Part shown: positions 1-7,532 of the stretch, in pieces
Layout of the letters: each line of letters starts with the position of its first letter
Numbering within the stretch: position 1 is the first letter of the stretch
From: Euperipatoides rowelli
Taxonomy: Eukaryota > Onychophora > Udeonychophora > Euonychophora > Peripatopsidae
Direction: 5' to 3' (one strand)
NCBI GenBank assembly: GCA_003024985.2
Contig: PXIH01S0054368.1
DNA length: 11,188 bases
Translations under genes and position numbers: made by a program
Notes under the pieces: model-generated
The model's database searches: none
Told to the model about the DNA's origin: nothing
The model's input: only the letters and a program-made list of their open reading frames with translations

Positions 1-1593
1 TATATAGGCTATAGCCTACTTAGAACAATGTGCAATATTAAAATGTTTGTTAATAAATTTAGCAAAGCCTAAGTCTGTACAATCACTACAATGGTAATAA
101 TTATGTACGGTAGACAGTAATGTTTTATGAGGAAAGCCTTTCTTGTTGTTTTTCTAGTGAAGACCAGTCTGCCAAAGATAATGAGAATTTAGTGATAGGA
201 AGTTAGGAACTGCCAGCAATTTAAAGTTAATGTCCTGCCAAGGTTAGGGAAAGCCCCATTTAAAAAAAAAAAAAAACTAAAAGTAGACTAAATACAATTA
301 TTGTTTAGATTACCAAATGATGTAATTTAAAAAAAAAAAAAAAAAAATCCTGTAATGGAAATTATGAAAAGCGCATAAGCTAATAATTTAAAAAATACAA
401 ATAGCCTAATGTAGAATTTTTTTTTTTTTTTATATCGGAAGTCGTTGTCAAGAAATTTCATGACCTGTAAGAACATCATTCTCTAGGTGAAGGCCTTGTT
501 AAACTAAGGCTTTAAAATAATAGAAATAATTTTTATTTAAAATAATTTAGAGTGAATATGCGATAATATTTTACTAAACAAATAGTTCATATACAGTATA
601 TCTTTATAGACTAATTAATTAAATGGTTATTTTAGGCTATAAGATTATAAAAAAATCCATGAGCAATTTTTTATAGCTTTGAAATAAAATACAATACAAA
701 ATAAAATAATTATTGGCCTCAGGCAACTACTATAATAGTTGGTGGCTAGCTCAAAAACGTTAATATTATATTCATTTGTTGAACTAATGCAAATGGAAAA
801 ATAATTCAAGAAATGAAATATTAAGTACTGTAGCTAACAAGTATTTCGAAAGAATAGATTGTACGTTGTCCAGAATCATTGTTATCCTTAAGGATCAATT
901 CTAACCTTGCCTTTATTTATCATCCTCACAGACCTCACTACCCAAAATACAATAATAAATAGGTCTCGGCCATGGTGTTAGAATAAAAAGCATGAATCAT
1001 AATAAAAAAGCTTCTGCAAACAAAAATTGAATATTTAGACTTTTAATTTCAAAACGAATTTTAATTTTTACGCAGCAAATTTCTCTAAAAATTAAAAAAA
1101 TATATAGCATATAGGCTACGGTAGTGTTTCCAGATATTAATTTTTTTTAAAAAAAAAGCATTTGCTTTTATAACTTACGTGCAACAAAACCAGCTGCTAT
1201 CAATGGAGTATTTTCAACAATAATGTCTGGACAAAAATAAATACTGTAATATTTTTTGAGCATTAAAAAAAAAAAATCTAACAAAAGTAAAAAAATTGAA
1301 TCCTTATTGCTTCATAAAAATTGAAGTCGGACGGGAGCAGCTCATAAATTATATCCGAGAGTCGATCACATTTTACTAGCACTACTAAAATGTAAGAGTA
1401 AAACTGGCTAGACCTCGTCAAATTTTACACATAATCTCGTTTTTCTGATCTAGTATTTGATTACAGTGAAGCATAGCTATCCCTTGAGACTAGCCTATAG
1501 CAAGCTAATTTTTGACCTTTGCAAACATAAAGAGGACGATAGGGCAGCTAAGTAACCAAGGAATCTGAATTCTGAATACAGTCAGAGGCGAGT

Positions 1594-1639
1594 GCGCGCG
1601 CTTATCCAATTGTTCATTTTTCTCCCGTTGTAACATTGG
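1594..1639. promoter_or_regulatory. Small GC/CCAAT island, possible regulatory element
   Basis: In otherwise AT-rich DNA there is an alternating GCGCGCGC at 1594-1601, directly followed by CCAAT at 1606-1610. An inverted CCAAT (ATTGG) lies at 1635-1639. Two CCAAT boxes in opposite orientation close to a CpG-rich patch are typical of NF-Y-bound promoters or enhancers. No gene start is visible next to it, so this may be a distal element of the downstream gene, a promoter reading out of the window to the left, or chance. Confidence 0.25.
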
Positions 1640-2079
1640 CCAACATAAAATAGTTCCACCCCCAGTAAATTTAAATTCCCACATTTTTCATAGCATGTCA
1701 TGACATTAATGCGCTCAATGGATGAAAATCTGTTCGTCTATGTAATGTAACGTTACAACTAATCGTACATGGAAGACAAAGGAGAGAAAACAATGCGCCG
1801 GCACGGCTCAATCCTAAGACAAACTGAGCTAAAAATCTACTGCGATTAAAAACTAATTTTGACGAATTTAGAAATTAATAATAATGAATCAGACCAGCAT
1901 CTGCTTTCTTAGTTGTGATATTACGTTACAATAATACGGTTCAACGTGAAATAATTTTATGGCGTAGGGATATTTTTTAATCATTAAATTATTATTACAC
2001 AAAGTGGATACGGAAACAATTAATTATATAGGCCTTTCCTAACGTTCCATCAATTTTGGGCATGTTGAACTGCTTACTT

Positions 2080-2092
2080 TGACCTCTGACCA
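2080..2092 (-). promoter_or_regulatory. DR1 nuclear-receptor-type element
   Basis: On the minus strand the sequence reads TGGTCA-G-AGGTCA, two direct half-sites separated by one base and followed by AAAG. This is the DR1 layout bound by HNF4, RXR/USP heterodimers and COUP-TF/Svp receptors. It lies about 390 bases upstream of the predicted transcription start. Binding is inferred only from the motif. Confidence 0.35.
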
Positions 2093-2451
2093 AGGCCCAA
2101 GTTTGTGAATGAGTGATCATTATAATAAAACGACAATCAATGATCGCAAGTGACCAATACAGCTCATGAATTATTAATGTATACGTCATCTGATGACCGC
2201 TAACTCAATTTGCATATTTGAAAGCTATTTTAGACTTCAGTTCCATTACTACAGACTTTAAAGTTGATGTTGATAAATAGATATTTAACGATCATGGATC
2301 TTAGAAATGGATTTAACTTACCGGTTAGAAGTCAAAGTTCTTCATTACGCTTGAAGAAAATCTGCTACATTTAAATATGCATGAAGACTGCAAGTTTATA
2401 TATTACTGATTTATTTGCAATCAAGTGAAAAAATGATTGTTAAAAAAGAAG

Positions 2452-2486
2452 TATAAAATTCAGTGTATGATAGACTCTTCTCACAA
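2452..2486 (+). promoter_or_regulatory. Candidate TATA plus initiator core promoter
   Basis: TATAAAA occupies 2452-2458. Thirty-one bases downstream of its first T is the A of TCACAA (A at 2483) in a pyrimidine context, which is an acceptable initiator at canonical spacing. Within 100 bases downstream there is a strong splice donor, so TATA, initiator and donor form a coherent first-exon model. TATA-like strings are common in such AT-rich DNA, so the support comes mainly from the spacing and the donor. Confidence 0.35.
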
Positions 2487-2577
2487 AGTAGCACATGTGT
2501 GCGCCATCATAATTTTCAAAAGCATTTTGGGATAGAATCAACATGGCGCTAGGGAAGTACGAGCGCTCCTGCCGTAT
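2483..2577 (+). other. Predicted noncoding first exon
   Basis: The proposed exon runs from the initiator to the donor GTAAGT at 2578-2583 (context CGTAT|GTAAGT). An overlapping second donor, GTATGT, starts at 2574. The exon is more GC-rich than its surroundings. It contains a mini-ORF at 2495-2512 and a strong-context ATG at 2543 (A at -3, G at +4). With the 2578 donor and the 3260 acceptor, this ATG gives a 24-codon uORF ending at 3300. Two facing GCGCCAT motifs at 2501-2507 and 2543-2549 resemble YY1/Pho sites. The exon is inferred from splice signals, without transcript evidence. Confidence 0.4.
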
Positions 2578-2666
2578 GTAAGTAAACACTTATGTTTGGG
2601 CCGGTTTTTCCTTTCTTTCTTTATCGAGATCTAGTAATTTGTTGTTCCAACAACTGGGGGAGAGAG

Positions 2667-2776
2667 GGGTCATGGTAGTTTTTTATTCAGGGAATTGAAG
2701 GTGGATTTAATGGGTCACGGATGGGGTCACGGCCAGCGCGCTGTCATTTCATTATGTCCACTAGTCGTAGTGACCT
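2667..2776. promoter_or_regulatory. Cluster of nuclear-receptor half-sites
   Basis: GGGTCA occurs at 2667-2672, 2712-2717 and 2724-2729; the last two form a direct repeat with six bases between them. An inverted AGGTCA at 2771-2776 has the AT-rich 5' extension (minus strand TAATTAGGTCA) that matches the ROR/E75-type monomer consensus WAWNTRGGTCA. Four half-sites in 110 bases near the presumed start suggest a receptor-responsive enhancer. Function is inferred from motifs only. Confidence 0.3.
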
Positions 2777-3196
2777 AATTACATTCAGATTGCAAGTTGG
2801 GGAATATGTTTTCTGTTTTCCTTTAATTTTTTTTAGCATAAATTATATTTAGATATTGCTATGATTGTGTTTTGATCGCATTATTCCTGTTGTTTTTTTC
2901 TTGAACCTTTGTTGGTATTTTTTATAACATACGTCAGTTCCTCTTTGTTTCGGAGCGACATCAATAACTTGAGACGAATAAGAGAAAAATTATGGAGTAG
3001 GAAGATGAAGCAAAATGATTAAAGTCAAAATTATATTAAAATGGTATAAATATGATAATTATAGATAATAAATTGAATGAAGTTATTTTATTTGTTTATG
3101 TTTAGAATAATATATATTGTTTATATTTTAAATCTTTTACAATTTATCGCAAAAATGAATTTATGTTGACAGTAAAAATGAGTGATATGCACTCAA

Positions 3197-3216
3197 CTCG
3201 CTAGCGCTCTAGCGAG
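3197..3216. repeat. Perfect 8-bp inverted repeat (hairpin) before the splice acceptor
   Basis: The left arm CTCGCTAG (3197-3204) and right arm CTAGCGAG (3209-3216) are perfect reverse complements around a four-base loop CGCT. It is conspicuously GC-rich for this region and ends 21 bases before the T21 tract, so in RNA it would form a stable stem beside the branch-point zone. Confidence 0.6.
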
Positions 3217-3237
3217 GTGATTTCATAATTGTAATGC

Positions 3238-3260
3238 TTTTTTTTTTTTTTTTTTTTTAG
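3238..3260 (+). other. Poly-T tract and 3' splice acceptor
   Basis: Twenty-one uninterrupted T residues are followed directly by AG, an ideal polypyrimidine tract and acceptor. Because an in-frame stop (TGA 3309-3311) lies between it and the main ATG, the exon starting at 3261 contributes 5' UTR. Confidence 0.5.
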
Positions 3261-3272
3261 ATTTTTCTTACT

Positions 3273-3311
3273 ATGGCCCCAGTGCTGGCGCAAGGAATAA
3301 CAATATGCTGA
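3273..3311 (+). promoter_or_regulatory. Upstream ORF, 12 codons
   Basis: An ATG in strong context (A at -3, G at +4) opens a 12-codon frame, MAPVLAQGITIC, ending in TGA at 3309. It is in the same frame as the main CDS but closed before it, so it is an upstream ORF and not an N-terminal extension. It would be expected to lower initiation at 3339. Confidence 0.4.
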
Positions 3312-3361
3312 GCACGCAGCGATGTTGTTGTAGGCCTAATGAACGTAGTCCATGCTTATGA
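3305..3361 (+). promoter_or_regulatory. Upstream ORF overlapping the main start, 18 codons
   Basis: The ATG at 3305 (A at -3) opens an 18-codon frame in a different phase that ends with TGA at 3359-3361, that is, 20 bases past the first ATG of the main frame. Ribosomes using it would bypass the 3339 ATG. The next main-frame ATG, Met14 at 3378, lies 17 bases beyond this stop in strong context. Confidence 0.4.
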
Positions 3362-6300
3362 ATCGGGTATTAGTGCAATGGAGGACATTCCTAGTATGAT
3401 GGAGCAGTTCATGGAGTCCATGGTGCATTCGCCAATGGAGGATAGTAATGAGACACAGCAAAGCATATCCCACCCGGGCATCTCAGGGGATTACAACACA
3501 TGCCCGGGACAACCGACCGAATTTACACGGATAACCATGACTGATAGTTTACGTTTTGGAATCGATAGCTTACGAGGGCGCTCTAATCGTCGCAAACAAC
3601 TAAATCCTGTCCGTATCACTGCATCATTTGATCGCGAAACAGAAACTGATGTAGCTACTGAAAAAAATGAAAATCAAAAAGATGAAGGTGAGATTGAGAA
3701 TAACGTTCCGGCTGCTGATTCTTCCGTTTTTGAAGAATCTCATTCAGCGCATAGCATGTTTGATGAAACAGGATCTACTCATAGTACCAGCGCCAATGAA
3801 GAAGCTAAAGCAAAAATGCAAGCCGAGCAAGAAAAACTTCAAGAAGCAGCAGCAACAGTAGCAGCACGCCTATTTGAAAATCAAATTATGGATCCAGCCT
3901 CGTTAGGCCTTCCAGGTAATAACATGAGCCACGTTATGTCTGCTTATATGTCCATGGCATTCAGAAGAGACTCTCCAGGTTTCCCTGCAGGTAGCACTGC
4001 CTCTGGGATGAGGATATTTAATAAAGAAGCTTATTGTGAGATTTGCAATCGCGAATTTTGTAACAAATACTTCCTGAAAACTCATAAAGCTAACAAACAC
4101 GGTGTTTATGAAACTGCCATTCCAACTGCCCCAAACTTCATAACTCCCCCTTCAATTATAGCTACAACAACTCCACAACCCCAACCACCACCTTTATTAC
4201 AACCTCCGTCACAACTACCCCCTTCACAAACAGCTATATCTCTTCCACAGGCAATAGTAAACACACCTACCACACCAGAGGAACCTGGACTTTCTCAAAT
4301 GCAGCCAAATGTAAGTATTTCAAATTTAAATACTAATTTAACATCTATTAATTCTTTCTCTAATTTAAATAATAATTGTACTGTGTCAGGAATTCCTAAC
4401 CTAGAAACCTATTGCCAATTGTGCAACAAAAACTTTTGTAATAAGTACTTTTTAAAAACACATAAACAAAATATTCATGGTATTATGGAGGATATAATTG
4501 AAAAAGAAATATCTCAACCACTTCCTCCTACACCACCACAAAATCCAAGCACGCCACACAATTCTGAGAATTACTGCGAGATTTGCGATAAGGTATTCTG
4601 CAACAAATACTTCACGCGAATCCATAAGTATAATACTCATGGCATTCTGACTCCTGGTCGTCCAGTCAGCAGCCTTGGCCTCAGTGGGTTAATAGGTATA
4701 CCAACAACAAATGGATTTATGCCTCAGCATAATCATGAGTCAGTATCTGGTTTCCTATCTGACATTCCAAAAGATCAACCACCTCCAGAATCTGTTTCAA
4801 CACCGGCTGTCTGTGACATTTGTCATCTCGAGTTTATTAATGCACAGTATTTACACATCCATAAGGTGAGTAAACATGGAATTACGGAAGATACAGATTC
4901 CACTCATTCAGCTGAAAAATGCAACTCTGGTAGTTTGGAGGAATCTTTTAAAGATGAACCTAGTGCTTCATCAGACAGTTTAGATACCAATGATGATGTA
5001 TTAATTTGTAATGTATGTAATGCAAAATTTAGTAACAGGTATGTTTTAGAAGGCCATAAATTAAATCAACATGGTATAATGGGGGGTCATGAAAATGTTA
5101 TTGACAATGTTTCTGATAAAGAACCAACACAAGTTACAGTTGAAAAAAGTGAAACTCCTCCAGTGACAACATCTGAGACACCACCTATTCCAGCACACTC
5201 ACCAGTGTTGACACAATCACCTGTGTTGACACAGTCACCAGTGTTGACACAGTCACCAGTGTTGACACAGTCACCAGTGTTGACACAGTCACCAGTATTG
5301 ACACAGTCACCAGTATTGACACGGTCACCAGTGTTGACACAGTCTCCAGTGTTGGCACAATCACCAGTGTTGGCACAGTCTCCAGTGTTGGCACAATCAC
5401 CAGTGTTGACGCAGCCACCAATTTTAACACAATCGGCTATATTAGCTCAACCACCAGCATTGACCCAACCGCCAATGTTATCACAAGCAACAACTTCTCC
5501 ACAATTACCAATGAAATCTGAGCGGTTAGAGACACCTCCAGATTTGGCTCAAGAATTGGACAATTTGCGCAATGCACTTATGAGAATTGAAAGGCCTCGA
5601 TATTTATGTGATATTTGCAATATGGAAATGCCTGATCAACGTTACCTAATGTTGCATAAAACAACTTTTCATGGTATCCTGCCGCCTAATCAAAAGGAAA
5701 CAATGCAACCACAGTCTGATAAAAATATCATTGTTGATCCGGAGGCGTACTGTGACATTTGCCAGAAACAAGTCTGCAGCAAGTATTTTTTGCGTATTCA
5801 CAAAAATAAGATGCATGGTATTCCATTAGAACAAATTACCAATAACACTAGCCCTTCTAGTATCAATCAACAACAGCCACAGCAGTCTCAACNACTGCAG
5901 CCACAACAACAACAATGTGTCAGTCCTGATACCACACATGTGATTAATGTAAATGGCAATAAAGATGCAAGTCCAGGAGTAAGCAGTGATCGAACTGTAA
6001 ACATAGCTGGACGCAACTTTTGTACCATTTGTAAGAAGGAGCTTTGCAACAAATATTTTATGAAAACGCACATGTTGAAGATGCATGGAATTGTCATAGA
6101 TATTCCAGGAACTCCAAATGGCAGCATTAATTCTGAATACAGTCAGGGATCAGGAGCCACATGTGATATTTGCAATCGAGTGCTTTGCAGTAAATATTTT
6201 CTTAAAGTGCACAAATTAAAAGCACATGGTATTGATGAAAGTGGAGATGGTCTTTCTGGGTTATCTGCAATGTCTACTTTGTCCACATTATCTACTAGCT

Positions 6301-7532
6301 CAAATGAAGCAGAAGATGGTCATAAAACACCAGAAGTGGGTTTGTTGGATCCAGGAAATCGATACTATAGTCATTATACAGAAGTCTGTCCAATTTGTGA
6401 TCGACGGTTTCGTAGTGTTAAGTGGTTAAAGTCTCATGTGATAAATGACCATGCTGAGGCCTTGTTGAATAGTCCGGAATCTCTAGCTGATCCAAATGAA
6501 CATGGTCTTTTCGTCTGTAAAGAATGTGAACAGAATTTCACTGACAAATTGAATTTCCAAGTTCATGTTGTTATTGATCACAGAACCACCAAGGAGCCTG
6601 TTAATTCTGTTAAAAATGAGCCAGGTGATGGCTCTAATCATAGTTCAGAAGTAGAGACTAAAATGCCTTCTAAATCAATTGAAGAACGAAGCTTTGATAA
6701 TATTGGAATGCACTTCAATCAACAATATCCTTTACCAAAGAAAACTTCATCAACAAAGACTTTTACTTGCTCTTACTGCAATTATTCTACTTGTTGGTTA
6801 TCTAATCTTTATGCTCATGAAAAACGCCATGTTGCTAAAAGTGCTGAAAATGGCCAGCAGTTTGTTTGTCATATTTGTCATCGCGGTTATCGTTATAATC
6901 ATTCTTTACAACGTCATCTACTCTCACATTCAATACATTCCAATAGCTTGCCATCATCAAATCTTAATTTATCTGAAACAAATGGTGATCAGAATGGTCA
7001 AATGATGCAAATGCGATCTCCTAGATTTAAATGTGCTAAATGTAATAAGAAATTTCGCTCAAAAGCTCTTTGTCGATCTCATATCATTACATTCCATCGT
7101 CGTCAGTTGTTTGTAGGACAAACATGGCGTAAAATCTGGTACATCCGCCAAGGAGACTTTTACAAATGCAGATGGTGCCATTTCCGCAGCAAAGTTGATG
7201 GTGTGCTTCAATTTCACTTGGAAAAACATCATGGTGTTCAGCCCAAATGGTCACCTACACCTCCCAACAACCTTGCCCAGCAGGATGAAAATCAGCCTAT
7301 TGATAATGTTCCTGTGGCAACAAATAAATCCCGCATCATCCCATTTCCCGTTTACCAAGGGGTTCCATGTACATCCGTCCAGGGCCCGCACATCCTGCAA
7401 GAATTTTTAGTTCAGGAAAGCAGTGGGAATGGCAGCTTCGTACCTACCGTGGTGGTTCTACCTGTTCAGCAGCGTGTCCTGAGGCCCATCACCACTTCCT
7501 TTACTCTGACGCCTACGAGTACGGCTCCCTGA
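3339..7532 (+). CDS. 15-finger C2H2 zinc-finger protein, probable nuclear repressor
   Basis: A single intronless 1397-codon frame. Residues 1-100 hold an acidic start and RRKQLNP at 84-90, which matches the core of the NuRD/RBBP4-binding motif known from FOG1, SALL, BCL11A and ZEB proteins. Residues 152-181 look like a charged helix and 262-320 are proline-rich. Nine isolated C2H2 fingers begin at C233, C359, C413, C492, C557, C757, C805, C895 and C942. All follow C-x2-C-x12-H-x4-H and end HG[IV]; six carry an extra Cys in CNKYF/CSKYF. Six divergent fingers begin at C1017, C1060, C1144, C1177, C1232 and C1277. No TGEKP linkers are present. Residues 621-716 are a SPVLTQ tandem array and 834-860 are Q-rich. 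SUMO consensus sites are FKDE (K538), MKSE (K726) and VKNE (K1092). Codon 852 contains an N. An in-frame TGA at 3309 bounds the frame upstream; Met1 has weak context, and Met14 (3378) is an alternative start. The expected role is nuclear binding of nucleic acid or protein partners. I do not recognise a named orthologue. Confidence 0.95.
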   Translation: MNVVHAYESGISAMEDIPSMMEQFMESMVHSPMEDSNETQQSISHPGISGDYNTCPGQPTEFTRITMTDSLRFGIDSLRGRSNRRKQLNPVRITASFDRETETDVATEKNENQKDEGEIENNVPAADSSVFEESHSAHSMFDETGSTHSTSANEEAKAKMQAEQEKLQEAAATVAARLFENQIMDPASLGLPGNNMSHVMSAYMSMAFRRDSPGFPAGSTASGMRIFNKEAYCEICNREFCNKYFLKTHKANKHGVYETAIPTAPNFITPPSIIATTTPQPQPPPLLQPPSQLPPSQTAISLPQAIVNTPTTPEEPGLSQMQPNVSISNLNTNLTSINSFSNLNNNCTVSGIPNLETYCQLCNKNFCNKYFLKTHKQNIHGIMEDIIEKEISQPLPPTPPQNPSTPHNSENYCEICDKVFCNKYFTRIHKYNTHGILTPGRPVSSLGLSGLIGIPTTNGFMPQHNHESVSGFLSDIPKDQPPPESVSTPAVCDICHLEFINAQYLHIHKVSKHGITEDTDSTHSAEKCNSGSLEESFKDEPSASSDSLDTNDDVLICNVCNAKFSNRYVLEGHKLNQHGIMGGHENVIDNVSDKEPTQVTVEKSETPPVTTSETPPIPAHSPVLTQSPVLTQSPVLTQSPVLTQSPVLTQSPVLTQSPVLTRSPVLTQSPVLAQSPVLAQSPVLAQSPVLTQPPILTQSAILAQPPALTQPPMLSQATTSPQLPMKSERLETPPDLAQELDNLRNALMRIERPRYLCDICNMEMPDQRYLMLHKTTFHGILPPNQKETMQPQSDKNIIVDPEAYCDICQKQVCSKYFLRIHKNKMHGIPLEQITNNTSPSSINQQQPQQSQXLQPQQQQCVSPDTTHVINVNGNKDASPGVSSDRTVNIAGRNFCTICKKELCNKYFMKTHMLKMHGIVIDIPGTPNGSINSEYSQGSGATCDICNRVLCSKYFLKVHKLKAHGIDESGDGLSGLSAMSTLSTLSTSSNEAEDGHKTPEVGLLDPGNRYYSHYTEVCPICDRRFRSVKWLKSHVINDHAEALLNSPESLADPNEHGLFVCKECEQNFTDKLNFQVHVVIDHRTTKEPVNSVKNEPGDGSNHSSEVETKMPSKSIEERSFDNIGMHFNQQYPLPKKTSSTKTFTCSYCNYSTCWLSNLYAHEKRHVAKSAENGQQFVCHICHRGYRYNHSLQRHLLSHSIHSNSLPSSNLNLSETNGDQNGQMMQMRSPRFKCAKCNKKFRSKALCRSHIITFHRRQLFVGQTWRKIWYIRQGDFYKCRWCHFRSKVDGVLQFHLEKHHGVQPKWSPTPPNNLAQQDENQPIDNVPVATNKSRIIPFPVYQGVPCTSVQGPHILQEFLVQESSGNGSFVPTVVVLPVQQRVLRPITTSFTLTPTSTAP
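3588..3608 (+). other. Encoded NuRD-binding-like motif RRKQLNP
   Basis: Residues 84-90 read RRKQLNP, preceded by RGRSN and followed by VRI. The established motif that docks on RBBP4/RBBP7 has RRKQ followed two residues later by Pro, as in FOG1 (RRKQSNP) and ZEB1 (RRKQANP). The basic run may also serve as a nuclear localisation signal. In FOG1, SALL and BCL11A the motif is at the very N terminus; here it is internal, as it is, slightly, in ZEB. Confidence 0.55.
5199..5486 (+). repeat. 18-bp coding tandem repeat, 16 units (SPVLTQ array)
   Basis: Sixteen consecutive 18-base units keep the reading frame. Units 1-12 (5199-5414) encode SPVL[TA][QR] with near-identical DNA (consensus TCACCAGTGTTGACACAG); units 13-16 are degenerate (PPILTQ, SAILAQ, PPALTQ, PPMLSQ). 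The graded decay from a homogenised core to a diverged 3' edge is typical of an expanding minisatellite. The array lies in the 178-residue linker between fingers 5 and 6. The opposite strand is also open across it because 18 is divisible by three, which is a shadow and not a gene. Confidence 0.95.

Larger units (their letters stand above)
1..2451. other. AT-rich noncoding upstream region
   Basis: I see no credible gene on either strand. The longest open frames are about 60 codons and look like chance. Homopolymers include A15 at 262-276, A19 at 329-347 and T15 at 417-431. A 14-bp perfect palindrome (TAGGCTATAGCCTA) sits at 5-18. Words of the TAGGCTA and TACAGTA type recur up to about 1500 and are then nearly absent until 9247, which suggests that 1-1500 is repeat-like intergenic DNA while 1500-2450 belongs to the gene's control region. 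Short motifs in the second part are listed separately. Confidence 0.7.
2578..3260 (+). other. Predicted first intron of the zinc-finger gene
   Basis: It starts with GTAAGT and ends with a run of 21 T (3238-3258) followed by AG, an unusually strong polypyrimidine tract. Possible branch-point sequences lie in 3190-3232. The intron holds a cluster of GGGTCA/AGGTCA half-sites (2667-2776) and a perfect GC-rich hairpin at 3197-3216. There is no coding potential. An alternative weaker acceptor ends at 3333 (TTGTTGTAG|G). Confidence 0.45.

Noticed and set aside
633-681. Imperfect hairpin around the GCTATAA...TTATAGC arms
   Set aside because: AT-rich with a bulge, and expected by chance in this composition.
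592-1248. TACAGTA...TACTGTA pairs as ends of a second miniature element
   Set aside because: Beyond the seven shared bases the flanks do not match as inverted repeats.
1995-2189. 64-codon minus-strand open frame
   Set aside because: Short, with no family resemblance, and it overlaps a regulatory-looking DR1 stretch.
5185-5430. 81-codon minus-strand open frame with regular LVTVST-type repeats
   Set aside because: It is the antisense shadow of the 18-bp coding repeat, whose length is divisible by three, so all frames stay open.
5826-6127. Minus-strand open frames opposite fingers 7-8
   Set aside because: Shadows of the strongly supported zinc-finger coding frame.
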